The translations under genes were made by a program, and so were the position numbers. This document shows positions 8,199-18,371 of a stretch of DNA of 47,671 nucleotides, piece by piece. The stretch comes from Opitutia bacterium. GTDB lineage: Bacteria; Verrucomicrobiota; Verrucomicrobiia; Opitutales; Opitutaceae. The stretch is from assembly GCA_003142615.1 (NCBI GenBank), contig PLMW01000081.1, positions 1 through 47,671 of the forward strand. Reading direction: 5' to 3'. The stretch's first letter is position 1. Every line of letters begins with the position of its first letter. The notes below the pieces were generated by a model. That model did not search any database, was not told where the DNA came from, and worked only from the letters and a program-made list of their open reading frames with translations.

Positions 8199-8452
8199 CG
8201 GCCGCAAAGCGGCGCCCAAAGCGCACCCCGGCTTTGCGACGGAGGCATGGGGCAGGGAGGGTGTCCGATTTGCTCGTGGCTTGCGACTCCGCACTCGGCG
8301 CCTTCACCGACCTCGACCGGACTTCCCGGCCGGAGCATCACTCGGACCAATGAGCAACATCAAAACTTTCAATTAACGGTGTCGCCCGCCTCCCGTTTAT
8401 ACTCGGCCCAGTTCCCGTTCCAAACTTCATCCCTCAACCCGCTCTCATATCC

Positions 8453-9097
8453 ATGAAACCCCGCACTACCTTCATCGCGATCGTCCCTGCAGTCATCATC
8501 GCCGCCCTCGCAGTCTCGAGTTGTCACGAAGCGTTGTATCCGGTCGCCCGAGCATTCGGCTCGCCACCGGAGTCCGAGCTCGCCGGTTGTCGCGAGGCTT
8601 TCCGTCAGCTCCAAATACACCTCGAAACAAGCCGGATACAGGTGGAGCCGGTGCTTTTCGCCGTGGATCACGGCAGGCAGTGGCGAAACGACGTGGCTCA
8701 GGCAATCGTCATGGAGGCCGGCGCGCACACGAAAGCGAAGTTGGAGGCGGCTACCGCTCCGGATGTCAGCTTCCCACCAATAATGTACCACAACCAACTG
8801 CGTTACCTATGGGATCGTTCGACGGAGTATGCGCGTTGGATCAAGGCGGCGCATCCGGGAGCGGACTACGTGTGGTGCGCGGAAGTTTTCGGCCACGAGG
8901 GCAAGGTCGAAGCGATTCAGGTGTATGTCTTCGATGCCAAGGGGCAGATTGCATACTGCCGGCTCTTCAATTCTCACCACTTCGGGGAAAATCTGCCTTT
9001 GGAAGGCGAAGGGCACGTCCGACTCATGGTAAAGGTTCTTTTCGATGATCTGCGCAAAGATGCGAACGTCATTTTTCCACCCTACGGTGTGGGCTGA
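8453..9097 (+). CDS. Putative lipoprotein, unknown function
   Basis: A 214-residue protein with a lipoprotein signal: basic start, hydrophobic stretch (IAIVPAVIIAALA) and lipobox VSSC with the acylated Cys at residue 24. The rest is soluble, with HHFGENLPLEGEGH and a C-terminal LFDDLRKDANVIFPPYG segment; no known domain is recognised. It opens an accessory patch whose codon use is less GC-biased than the neighbours, next to an integrase remnant and a tRNA gene, so recent acquisition is plausible. Confidence 0.65.
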   Translation: MKPRTTFIAIVPAVIIAALAVSSCHEALYPVARAFGSPPESELAGCREAFRQLQIHLETSRIQVEPVLFAVDHGRQWRNDVAQAIVMEAGAHTKAKLEAATAPDVSFPPIMYHNQLRYLWDRSTEYARWIKAAHPGADYVWCAEVFGHEGKVEAIQVYVFDAKGQIAYCRLFNSHHFGENLPLEGEGHVRLMVKVLFDDLRKDANVIFPPYGVG

Positions 9098-9210
9098 CAG
9101 AATGCTGCAGGCTTGTATCAGCGAACGTCGCCCGCCTGTGGAGGTTCGGGTGAGACCGAGGCCATCCCGGGAGCGGCCGCCGTTCGAGGATTCACTTTCC
9201 GGCACCAACC

Positions 9211-9237
9211 AACATGTCACTTATTAAGTGACATGTT
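9211..9237. repeat. Perfect 12-bp inverted repeat with 3-base loop
   Basis: AACATGTCACTT, loop ATT, AAGTGACATGTT. It lies about 115 bases after the lipoprotein gene. There is no following T-run, so it fits a protein-binding dyad or a recombination/transposition site as well as a terminator. Confidence 0.75.
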
Positions 9238-9280
9238 CCGCGGCGCAGCCGGTCCACGCACTCGAGAATCTGCCGCCGTG

Positions 9281-9325
9281 GCCCCGGGCCACTTGTCAAC
9301 CAATAGTTGACAAGTGGCTCGGGGC
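9281..9325. repeat. 20-bp inverted repeat with 5-base loop
   Basis: The left arm at 9281-9300 (GCCCCGGGCCACTTGTCAAC) pairs with the right arm at 9306-9325 with one mismatch; the loop is CAATA. It is a very stable hairpin lying directly before the integrase fragment and has no T-run. Confidence 0.8.
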
Positions 9326-9343
9326 AAAGCGCGGAGAATCCGG

Positions 9344-9520
9344 GGGCAAGCACGCCACCCGCGGGTCGTAATGGCGGCGATGCGCCACTGCGACCTCAAG
9401 CTCACCATGAAAACCTACACGGATGCCTCGCAGCTGCCGGTGGGCGATGCGTTGCGTCGTCTGCCATGGAGCACGCGGCCTGCAGAGGTGTGGTCACGAC
9501 CACGTTTGGAAGTTGTCTGA
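9344..9520 (+). pseudogene. Tyrosine recombinase (phage-type integrase) C-terminal fragment
   Basis: Only the last part of a tyrosine recombinase is left. The frame reads PRVVMAAMRHCDLKLTMKTY, then TDASQLPVGDALRRLP, which is the typical end of XerC/phage integrases: the conserved H of the R-H box, then L-T-x-x-Y with the catalytic tyrosine context (MKTYTD). The catalytic arginine and the N-terminal DNA-binding domain are missing, and upstream DNA does not encode them. It lies about 640 bases from the 3' end of tRNA-Pro, the usual target of such enzymes, so it is likely the scar of an old integration. Confidence 0.75.
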
Positions 9521-9557
9521 AGTGGTAAGAGAATTTTACTATTCCTAACGGTAACCC

Positions 9558-10016
9558 ATGAAAAAATTGACCACCTACTTGCTCTTGGTTCTTTGCATTT
9601 CCGAGGCCGTCTGCATCACTTGGCTTTGGCCCCGAGCCAGCCGAATCACTCCAAGACGGGATACCCGGGATCCCAGTTCTTATACGATCCTCAGGGCCAA
9701 TCCTGGCGAGGCCATCAAAATTGAAACCAGCGACCCCGGCATCGCCGTCGAAGTATGGGAGAATGGGCCCAAATCCCACGCTGCAATGCAGAGTCGTTGG
9801 GGTGACACCATAGTTGCTATAGGATTATGGCCTGACGACATTAGCCAATCCATCAAAGGCGGCTATACCAAGTATCGCAAAGGGGCTTTCACCAGCTCCC
9901 GTGACTGGGACGAAGATGGCGTTCCGACGAAGATGGCTAAAGGTCCTTCAACCTTTGCTTTAACAACCTACGACCGAAAAAACATCGAGTGGATCGAAGC
10001 GAAACGGAGCAAGTAA
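9558..10016 (+). CDS. Hypothetical exported or membrane-anchored protein
   Basis: A 152-residue protein with an N-terminal signal or anchor (KKLTTYLLLVLCISEAVCIT) and a soluble part containing VEVWENGPKSHAAMQ and DWDEDGVPTKMA. No family is recognised. Base composition is visibly lower in GC than flanking housekeeping genes and it sits between the integrase remnant and tRNA-Pro, which points to horizontal origin. A clear intrinsic terminator follows at 10063-10103, supporting that it is an expressed transcription unit. Confidence 0.65.
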   Translation: MKKLTTYLLLVLCISEAVCITWLWPRASRITPRRDTRDPSSYTILRANPGEAIKIETSDPGIAVEVWENGPKSHAAMQSRWGDTIVAIGLWPDDISQSIKGGYTKYRKGAFTSSRDWDEDGVPTKMAKGPSTFALTTYDRKNIEWIEAKRSK

Positions 10017-10062
10017 TCTCGCTCAGAGTTTTGGTGAGCTTGTGCTTTCGCAGCCCGCTGAG

Positions 10063-10103
10063 CGAGTGGTACCCAAATTTGGTACCACTCGGCTTGTTTT
10101 TTT
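10063..10103 (+). terminator. Intrinsic terminator
   Basis: An 11-bp perfect stem CGAGTGGTACC / GGTACCACTCG with a 7-base loop (CAAATTT) is followed by GCTTGTTTTTTT. It ends the transcript of the gene at 9558-10016. The T-run exists only on the + strand side, so it does not serve the opposing tRNA transcript. Confidence 0.85.
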
Positions 10104-10156
10104 ACAGGCAACGTGTAGTTACTTCGCGTAACTTGTTCCGTCTACGCTGCGGAAAA

Positions 10157-10233
10157 TGGTCGGGCCGGTGAGACTCGAACTCACGACCCCTTGCACCCCA
10201 TGCAAGTGCGCTACCAGGCTGCGCCACGGCCCG
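10157..10233 (-). tRNA. tRNA-Pro (anticodon GGG)
   Basis: A 77-nt cloverleaf on the minus strand: acceptor CGGGCCG/CGGCCCG with discriminator A and an encoded CCA end (10157-10159), D-arm GCGC/GCGC, anticodon stem CTTGC/GCAAG with loop ATGGGGT (anticodon GGG at 10197-10199), and T-arm GTGAG-TTCGAGT-CTCAC. All stems pair perfectly. It reads proline codon CCC. Confidence 0.97.
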
Positions 10234-10372
10234 AACCAAGAACGGACAGCAAGAGCCCGGCGGCGGAGCGAGGCAAGGGTTTTCTGATCGGACTGACGGC
10301 AACGGCGAATGACGGCCGGTGACCCATTGCTCGATGCTTTTTGCTGCGCGTTTCCGGGTGCTTCCCCAGCAG

Positions 10373-10517
10373 CCATGATAAGAAAGATGGTGGGTCAGTT
10401 TATGTAGGTCGGGCTTCATGCCCGACACCAATGCGCATCGATATCACTCTGTCGGGGATAAACCCCGACCTACAGTGACGGTCCAGTCCTAGCAAACTGA
10501 CCCACTGCCCATGATAA
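10373..10517. mobile_element. MITE/REP-like element with flanking 9-bp direct repeats
   Basis: The element has 12-bp perfect terminal inverted repeats GTGGGTCAGTTT (10390-10401) and AAACTGACCCAC (10494-10505). Inside are two REP-type hairpins in opposite orientation: TGTAGGTCGGGCTTCATG CCCGAC (10403-10426) and GTCGGGGATAAACCCCGAC followed by CTACA (10451-10474). The 9-mer CCATGATAA occurs on both sides (10373-10381 and 10509-10517), which fits a target-site duplication. No transposase is encoded, so movement would need a partner acting in trans (IS or RAYT type). Confidence 0.75.
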
Positions 10518-10552
10518 CCACGTGTTGAAATTTTGCCCAAACCGCTGCCTAA

Positions 10553-12580
<2,028 letters not shown>

Positions 12581-12598
12581 TCGGCACGGTGCCGCGCA

Positions 12599-12620
12599 GC
12601 CAAAATCGTGAGATTTTGGC
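12599..12620. terminator. Hairpin between convergent genes
   Basis: A 9-bp perfect stem GCCAAAATC / GATTTTGGC with loop GTGA, 19 bases after the ligA stop and before the converging phosphoesterase gene ends. The T and A runs inside the stem are modest and no outside T-run follows, so termination is only likely. Confidence 0.5.
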
Positions 12621-12678
12621 CGGGCAACGGCGCGCAGTCTCGCGTCCGATCCAAATTCCTGCGAATCCAGCTGCGGGC

Positions 12679-13665
12679 TTAAGAATTTGACGGCGGACGG
12701 GCGGCGGCGGTCCCGTGGGGCAGCTCCATGCTGACGGCGCGGCGGTAGCCGGTGACGGTGAGGTTCAGGCCGGGATGCACGTCGACCACGGCGTAGGCGT
12801 TGTTTTCCGGGCCCGAGTCCTCGACGACGGCCTTGAGCGTGTAGTAATGGATGCCGTTGATGAACGAGTAGGCGCCCGGGTGGTGATGGCCCTGGAAGAC
12901 CGCCAGCACCTTGCCCGAGCCCTCGAAAATTCCGCGGACTTCCGCGCGGTTGTCGAACTGCGCATCGCCGTCGCCATCGAACCGCTGATGCCCGAGGATG
13001 ATGACCGGTTCGGTCGCGGCCTGCAGCTCGAGGTGCAGCCAGTCCCGTTCCACGGGCGGGAGGTTGTACTCGCGCCAGTCGTAGTTGCCGTGGTCGTAGC
13101 TCCGGCCGTCGCGGAGATAGTTGGTGTCCGTGACGATGAACCGGACACCGCCGCAGCTGAAGGCGTAGTAGCTGCGGCCGGCGGCGATGCCGGTGTTGGT
13201 GATGCGGGCGAGCACCTGCGCCTTGGAAAGATTGTCCAGGTCATGATTGCCCAGCACGTGATAGGTTGCGCCGCCGAAGCGCTGGATCTCGCGCTCGATG
13301 GCGGCGAGATTGGCCAGTGTGCGTTCCTCCGGCTCGTCGGGGGCGGTGTCCATGAGGAGGTCGCCGAGCTCCGCCAGGAACCGGACCCGGGCGGTGCGAA
13401 ACTGCTCCACCGCCTCGCGCACCTTGCCGAGCGATTCGCCGAAGTAGCGGGTCTCCTTGGGGAAGGCGTTGCCGTAGTGCGGGTCCGTGAGCAGGCCGAA
13501 ACGCAGGGTGGGACCGCGCGGCTCCTCGGACGCGAAGAAACTGCAGCCGCCCGCCATCAGGCCGGCGAGCGAGGCGGCCGATGCCTTCAAAAAATCCCGG
13601 CGGTCGACGCACCAGCCGCTCCCGGCAGCGGCAGTTCCGTGAACTTTTTCCCGGGCGGTGGTCAT
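12679..13665 (-). CDS. Tat-exported calcineurin-like metallophosphoesterase
   Basis: A 328-residue phosphoesterase with a twin-arginine signal (DRRDFLKASAASLAGLMAGG, residues 21-40). C41 lies in a possible lipobox (AGGC), so it may be a Tat-exported lipoprotein. The dinuclear metal motifs are in order: LLTDPHYG (D-x-H), ELGDLLMD (G-D), HVLGNHDLDN (G-N-H-D), ILGHQRF and FQGHHHPG (G-H-x-H). Its substrate, probably a phospho-ester in the periplasm, is unknown. The ATG at 13665 precedes the signal; the frame is open to 13824 without sense. It converges on ligA. Confidence 0.9.
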   Translation of the reverse strand: MTTAREKVHGTAAAGSGWCVDRRDFLKASAASLAGLMAGGCSFFASEEPRGPTLRFGLLTDPHYGNAFPKETRYFGESLGKVREAVEQFRTARVRFLAELGDLLMDTAPDEPEERTLANLAAIEREIQRFGGATYHVLGNHDLDNLSKAQVLARITNTGIAAGRSYYAFSCGGVRFIVTDTNYLRDGRSYDHGNYDWREYNLPPVERDWLHLELQAATEPVIILGHQRFDGDGDAQFDNRAEVRGIFEGSGKVLAVFQGHHHPGAYSFINGIHYYTLKAVVEDSGPENNAYAVVDVHPGLNLTVTGYRRAVSMELPHGTAAARPPSNS

Positions 13666-13899
13666 GGGGTTCACCGATACGGCAATGCCGCGCAAAGGCA
13701 ATCCGCGAGGGCGCGGCCGGGATACCGTCGTGGCGCGGCATAAAATCCGCAGGCTTGACTCATGGATTCCAAAATTCCAAAGACGATAAACGACGGTGTG
13801 TTGGCGCCTTGGGCGGGCCTCCAACCCCTCCAGGGCGTGTCACCAGCTTCAACTCGGGCGTATTGCCAGACCCTAACTTGAGCGGATCGAGGACGATTA

Positions 13900-14628
13900 A
13901 TGAAATCTCTACGCCTTGGCATTCTGTTGCTGGTCAGCTTGACCAACCTCTGCGCTGCCCCCCCGCGGTTCTACGTGACCGGACAGATCGGCCGGTTTAA
14001 AGCTGATGCGGGCACCGTTGAGGATGCCGGCTATTATCCTTATCCGTTCAGCATAAATCGGGGGACTCCTTTCGGCCAGGACTCGATTCAGTCGGGGACC
14101 AAGACATTCCGCGACTTTGCCGTTGGGGCTGAATTCAGCCGCTGGTTTTCGCTAGAGGTGGGTTACGCTCATTTTAATGCGTTCTCGTCGCCTTGGATGA
14201 GCTACCTTCCACCCTATGTGGAGACGGCGATGGCGGTGCCGGCGTATCGACTGGTTTACCGCCTGCAGGCGTATCGCATCACCCCGGTTGTCCGTTTTCC
14301 GATCACTCGGTACTTCAACCTGAAGCTCCTCGGAGGGTTTAATCACTCGGATAGCAGGATTGTCACCGGACAATTGGAGTTTTTGTCTCTTCCGTTGACC
14401 AACAGATACACCGAGGTCAGCACCACGCACTACGCCAAGGATTCCTACCATCTCGGTGGGGAGATTGACTGCAATGTTTCCAAGTGCGCTGTGATCGAGG
14501 CACGATTCGTGCGTTATGCCTTTGGCAAGATTCCGGGAATTCCGTACTATTACCCAGCCGCCGGTCCTCCGGGTGGCAATCGGATGTCCGTTACGACCTA
14601 CTCCCTCGGGCTTTCTTGGCGCCTCTGA
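13900..14628 (+). CDS. Outer-membrane beta-barrel protein
   Basis: A 242-residue protein with a Sec signal (RLGILLLVSLTNLCA) cut near CAAPPRF. After it come alternating beta strands typical of an eight-stranded barrel: FYVTGQIGRF, FAVGAEFSRWFSLEVGYAHF, YRITPVVRFPI, FNLKLLGGFNH, and a final strand TTYSLGLSWRL. It lacks a C-terminal aromatic, with Leu in its place after Trp-Arg. It resembles the OmpA/OmpW-like porin family fold, and its function is unknown. Codon use is less GC-rich than the following glycosyltransferases, from which it is separated by only 15 bases. Confidence 0.75.
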   Translation: MKSLRLGILLLVSLTNLCAAPPRFYVTGQIGRFKADAGTVEDAGYYPYPFSINRGTPFGQDSIQSGTKTFRDFAVGAEFSRWFSLEVGYAHFNAFSSPWMSYLPPYVETAMAVPAYRLVYRLQAYRITPVVRFPITRYFNLKLLGGFNHSDSRIVTGQLEFLSLPLTNRYTEVSTTHYAKDSYHLGGEIDCNVSKCAVIEARFVRYAFGKIPGIPYYYPAAGPPGGNRMSVTTYSLGLSWRL

Positions 14629-14643
14629 GCCTGCATCGCAGCA

Positions 14644-15918
14644 TTGCGCGGCGCGGGGCGGCCTGCATGCTCGGGCGGATTGGCTGAGCCACCGATCACT
14701 GTCGCTTATCTTTTCACGACCTTCCCGAAGACGTCCGAGGCGTTCCTGCAGCGCGATGTCGCGGCGATGCAGGCGCGTGGCGTCAAGCTGCGGCTCTATT
14801 CGCTCTGGGGCGGGGGCGGCGAGTTCCGCGGGCTGCCGGTCCGGGCCCTGCCGCGCTGGTGGTTCTTCGTGGCGCTGCTCTGGTGGATCCCGTACGAGGC
14901 GGTCCGGCGGCCCGACCTGCTCTGGGAGCTCATCATGAACACGCTCGGGCGCCGCGCCCCCTCGGCGCTCAATTTCTGGGAGAACATGCTCGGCGCGGGC
15001 TTCACCGCGTGCTTCGTCCATTCGTTCCGCCGCGATCCGCCCGACCTCGTCTACGCGGCCTGGACCGGCGCGCCCGCCACGGCGGCGTGGCTCATGTGGC
15101 GGCTGACGGGCATTCCGTACGGCACGGGCGCGCACGCCTACGACCTCTACGAGCACGGCGGCGACTGGTGGCTGATGGAGAAGGTGGCGCTCGCCCGTTT
15201 TGTGCACGCGTCGACCGAGATGGGCCGCCGCACGCTCGTCGAACGCGGAGCCGACGCCGCCAGGGTGACCGTCATCCGCCGGGGTCTCGACGCCTTTCCC
15301 GCGTTGAAGCCGCTGCGCGCGCCGCGCCGGCCGTTGCGGCTCGTCTGCGTGGCCCGGCTGGTGCCGAAGAAAGGCCTGCGGGCGCAGCTCAAGGTTTACG
15401 CCGCGCTGCGCGAGGCGGGGCTGGATTTCGAGGCGCGCCTCGTGGGCGGTGGCGAACTGCGCGAAGAGCTTGAGCGCCAGACCGCGGCGCACGGGCTGGC
15501 GCGGCGGGTGGCCTTCACCGGCGAGGTGCCGCCGGCCGAGGTTTGGGAGCACCTGCGCTGGGCCGACGTGCTGCTGCACACCGGCGTGGTGGCGTCGACC
15601 GGCGACCGCGACGGCCTGCCGAACGCCATTCCCGAAGCCATGGCCGTCGGCACGCTCGTGCTGACGTCGTCCACGGCGGCGACGACCGAGGCGATCCAGC
15701 ACGAAACGACCGGCCTGGTGGCCGACGTGAACCGGCCGAAGGAATGGGTGGCGGCGTTGCGCCGGCTGGCGGAGGACGACGCGCTGGCGGAGCGGTTGCG
15801 CGCGGCGGCGCGGCGCTGGGTCGAGGAAAATTACGACGCGCACCAGAATGCGGCGCAGCTGCATGCATGCTTTGAACAGGCGGCAAGGGGGAAAGACCTC
15901 CAAACTCCCACGAGTTAG
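14644..15918 (+). CDS. Glycosyltransferase family 4 (WcaL-like)
   Basis: An approximately 420-residue GT-B enzyme that would transfer a sugar from a nucleotide-sugar donor to a growing glycan on the cytosolic face. The N-terminal part (YLFTTFPKTSEAFLQRDVAA, MQARGVKLRLYSLW) matches the WcaL/AmsK-type subgroup. The C-terminal donor domain has VCVARLVPKKGL, GGGELREELERQ and the E-x7-E region (GLPNAIPEAMAVGTLVLTS). The frame begins with TTG at 14644. A second TTG at 14680 (LAEPPITVAYLF), two bases after GGGCGGA, is the better start by domain fit. It is likely co-transcribed with the next gene, 17 bases downstream. Confidence 0.9.
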   Translation: MRGAGRPACSGGLAEPPITVAYLFTTFPKTSEAFLQRDVAAMQARGVKLRLYSLWGGGGEFRGLPVRALPRWWFFVALLWWIPYEAVRRPDLLWELIMNTLGRRAPSALNFWENMLGAGFTACFVHSFRRDPPDLVYAAWTGAPATAAWLMWRLTGIPYGTGAHAYDLYEHGGDWWLMEKVALARFVHASTEMGRRTLVERGADAARVTVIRRGLDAFPALKPLRAPRRPLRLVCVARLVPKKGLRAQLKVYAALREAGLDFEARLVGGGELREELERQTAAHGLARRVAFTGEVPPAEVWEHLRWADVLLHTGVVASTGDRDGLPNAIPEAMAVGTLVLTSSTAATTEAIQHETTGLVADVNRPKEWVAALRRLAEDDALAERLRAAARRWVEENYDAHQNAAQLHACFEQAARGKDLQTPTS

Positions 15919-15935
15919 GACACGGGAGCAGGCCC

Positions 15936-16982
15936 ATGATTTACTTCGATGTCACCAAGTCCGGCGCGGCGCGGCATCAGTCGGGACTGATGCGGGTGAG
16001 CGCGCGGCTGCGCCAGGAGATGGGCGCCGCGGTGACGCCAGTGCGGTGGGATGGGCGCAAGGGCACGTGGCGGCACGCCGGCGGCGGGATGCCCGTGACT
16101 TTCTCGACGGCCGACTGGCTCTTCACGGCCGAGCTGTTCAGCGAGGCGGAGCGGCCGGGTTTCTGGAGTTTTCTGCGCGCGCGGCCCTGCCGGCTGGCGG
16201 CGATGTTCGCCGATGCGATCCCGCTGCGGCATCCGCAGATCACCTGGCCGCAAAGCGTGGCCCGGCATCCCGAGTACCTGAAAATGCTCGCCGCCTTCGA
16301 CCGCGTGTGGGCGATCTCCGAGGCGAGCCGGCGCGACCTCGTGGAGTTCTGGCGCTGGCAGGGCGGGGAGACGCGCGCCGCGGCGGGTTCCATTGCGCTC
16401 GGCGCAGACTTCGACCGCAGCCCCCGCGTGACCTCGCCCCTCAAGCCGGAAACCGCGCGCCTCCTCTGCGTCGGCATCCTCGAACCGCGCAAGAACCAGA
16501 TGTTCCTGCTCGATGTGTGCGAGGCGCTGTGGACTGCAGGCACCGATTTCGAGCTGCACCTCGTCGGCCGGGTGAATCCGCATTTCGGCGGACCGGTCGC
16601 GGCGCGTCTGCAGGCGCTGCGCAAAATCCAGCCGCGGGCGCATCATCACGAAGCCGCGTCCGATGCGCTCCTGGACCGGTTGTACGCGACGGCGACGGCC
16701 ACGGCGTTTCCGACCCTCGCGGAGGGCTGCGGGCTGCCGGTGCTGGAGTCGCTGTGGAAAGGCCGGCCGTGTGTCTGCAGCGACCTGCCGGTGCTGCGCG
16801 AAATCGCCGGCGGGGGCGGGTGCGTGATGGCGGCACCGAACGACCGGGCGGCGTGGACAACCGCCCTGCGCACCGTGTTGACGGATGACGCGGCATGGAG
16901 GCGGCTGGCGACCGAAGCGGTGTCGCGGCCGCTGCCCATCTGGGCGGACACCGCGAAGACGCTGCTGGCGGGGCTGCAATAA
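15936..16982 (+). CDS. Glycosyltransferase family 4
   Basis: A 348-residue GT4 enzyme. Visible elements are the N-terminal start MIYFDVTKSGAARHQSGL, the inter-domain VWAISEASRRDLVEFWRW, the donor-domain strand LLCVGILEPRKNQMFLLD, and the E-x7-E motif in FPTLAEGCGLPVLESLWKG. It is a clear paralogue of the enzyme encoded at 18372-19574, which shares ISE-x-SR-x-x-LV-x-x-WRW and G-x-[IL]-E-x-RKN. Together with the preceding GT4 gene it forms a two-gene unit of surface-glycan assembly. Confidence 0.9.
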   Translation: MIYFDVTKSGAARHQSGLMRVSARLRQEMGAAVTPVRWDGRKGTWRHAGGGMPVTFSTADWLFTAELFSEAERPGFWSFLRARPCRLAAMFADAIPLRHPQITWPQSVARHPEYLKMLAAFDRVWAISEASRRDLVEFWRWQGGETRAAAGSIALGADFDRSPRVTSPLKPETARLLCVGILEPRKNQMFLLDVCEALWTAGTDFELHLVGRVNPHFGGPVAARLQALRKIQPRAHHHEAASDALLDRLYATATATAFPTLAEGCGLPVLESLWKGRPCVCSDLPVLREIAGGGGCVMAAPNDRAAWTTALRTVLTDDAAWRRLATEAVSRPLPIWADTAKTLLAGLQ

Positions 16983-16995
16983 TCCGGCCGGCCGC

Positions 16996-18192
16996 CTAGA
17001 GTTTCTTCACCGCATAGGCCATGGCCTCGGCGACCCGTTCGAGATCCTCGTCGCTGTGCATGGCCGAGATGGCGGTGCGCACCAAGTCCTTGCCGGGCGG
17101 GACGGCGGGCGCGATCGACATGACCGTGAACACGCCCTTGTCCAGCAGGGCCTGCCAGAAGCGGTAGACGAGCTCCTTCGAGCCGAGCACGATGGGAATG
17201 GCCGGCGTCTCGCTTTCCCAAATGTCGAGGCCGAGCCCCTTGAGCATCTCGCGGTACCGGCGGGTGTTCCGCCAGAGGCGATCCAGGTGTTGCGGCTCGG
17301 TCTGCATGATGTCGAGCGCCGCGGACGCGCAGCCCGCCTGGCTCGGACTGATGGCGGCGCTGAAAATGGTCTGCTTCGAGTGGGTGCGCAGGTACTCGAT
17401 GAGGTCGCGCGAGCCGGCCACGAAACCGCCGGTGCTGGCGAGCGATTTGGACAGGCTGCCGCAGAGGAGATCGACCTTGTCGTTGAGCTGGAAGTGATCG
17501 ACGGTGCCGCGACCCTGCCGGCCGAGCACGCCGAAGCCATGGGCGTCATCGAGCACGAGAAAACAGCCCTGGTCGTCGGCGATCTGGGCGATCTCGGGCA
17601 GGCGCACGATGTGTCCCTCCATCGAGTAGACGCCCTCGACGACAATCATCTTGGAGGTGTGGTGATGTATGCTCTTGACGAGCTGGCGCAGATCCTCGGG
17701 GTTGTTGTGCGAAAAGCGCTCGAAGGAGGCCAGCGAGAGACGGATTCCGTCCCACACACAGGAGTGGATGTTCTTGTCGGCCAGGATCACATCACCGCGC
17801 TGGGCGAAGGTGGCGACGGTGGACATGCACGAGAGGTAGCCGGCCACGCTGACATGGCAGGCTTCACGGTCGAGGAAAACCGCGAGCTTTTTTTCCAGAT
17901 CGACGTGGTAGGCGCGGGAACCGTTGGACAGGCGGGCGCCGGTGGTGCTCGTGCCCCATTGCAGCATGGCGGCGCGACCCGCCTCGATCACGGCGGGGTG
18001 AAAGGAGAGGCCGAGGTAATCGTTGCTGGCCAGCATGACCATGTCGCGGCCGTTCAGGCGGACGTGCGTGCCCTGCTGCCATTCCATGGCGTGGTAATAA
18101 GGCGCGTACTTCAGCCGCATTTTGGTGGAGTAGTCGTCGCGGCATCGCTCCACGATCGTCTTCTTGTTCCGGGTGAGCAGAGTCAGCGCCAT
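16996..18192 (-). CDS. Alpha-oxoamine synthase, serine palmitoyltransferase/KBL-like
   Basis: A 398-residue PLP enzyme that condenses an amino acid with an acyl-CoA and releases CO2. Motifs: VMLASNDYLGLSFHP, GTSTTGARLSNGS, the aspartate-histidine pair that holds the cofactor (LDDAHGFGVLG, D216 and H218), and the Schiff-base lysine K249 in GSLSKSLASTGG. The opening YAPYYHAMEWQQGTHVRLNG is closer to bacterial serine palmitoyltransferases than to BioF or HemA. That would make 3-ketosphinganine, a sphingolipid precursor, sensible within an envelope locus. KBL, BioF or a CqsA-like signal synthase are alternatives; no acyl-carrier or reductase gene is adjacent. Confidence 0.85.
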   Translation of the reverse strand: MALTLLTRNKKTIVERCRDDYSTKMRLKYAPYYHAMEWQQGTHVRLNGRDMVMLASNDYLGLSFHPAVIEAGRAAMLQWGTSTTGARLSNGSRAYHVDLEKKLAVFLDREACHVSVAGYLSCMSTVATFAQRGDVILADKNIHSCVWDGIRLSLASFERFSHNNPEDLRQLVKSIHHHTSKMIVVEGVYSMEGHIVRLPEIAQIADDQGCFLVLDDAHGFGVLGRQGRGTVDHFQLNDKVDLLCGSLSKSLASTGGFVAGSRDLIEYLRTHSKQTIFSAAISPSQAGCASAALDIMQTEPQHLDRLWRNTRRYREMLKGLGLDIWESETPAIPIVLGSKELVYRFWQALLDKGVFTVMSIAPAVPPGKDLVRTAISAMHSDEDLERVAEAMAYAVKKL

Positions 18193-18371
18193 AAAAGTTG
18201 TGCGGCAACGTTGAGTAAGAGGGGGAGGGTTAGCAAACCGAAAGGTCCCGCTTTTGCCCGGCGGGCGCGGGGTTTGCGCCGGTCAGCGCGGCGGCGCGCA
18301 AAGTCACCGGGCCGGCCGCCATTCCCGCCGTTGGTGAAGCGGGCGGAAAAGCGGTGGACAAAATCCAGCTT

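Larger units (their letters stand above)
9098..9343. other. Non-coding stretch with two strong hairpins
   Basis: No credible open frame. The two inverted repeats listed separately (9211-9237 and 9281-9325) dominate it. The hairpins share the ACTTGTC/GTCACTT theme but are not copies. Confidence 0.5.

Noticed and set aside
6663-8294. 969-codon open frame extending the aminopeptidase upstream on the minus strand
   Set aside because: The part before 6662 runs through the universal stress and PIG-L genes in a wrong frame or strand; the family N-terminus begins at 6662.
9281-9325. Integron attC site
   Set aside because: The arms lack the GTTRRRY / RYYYAAC cores and the integrase remnant is of the phage/Xer type, not IntI.
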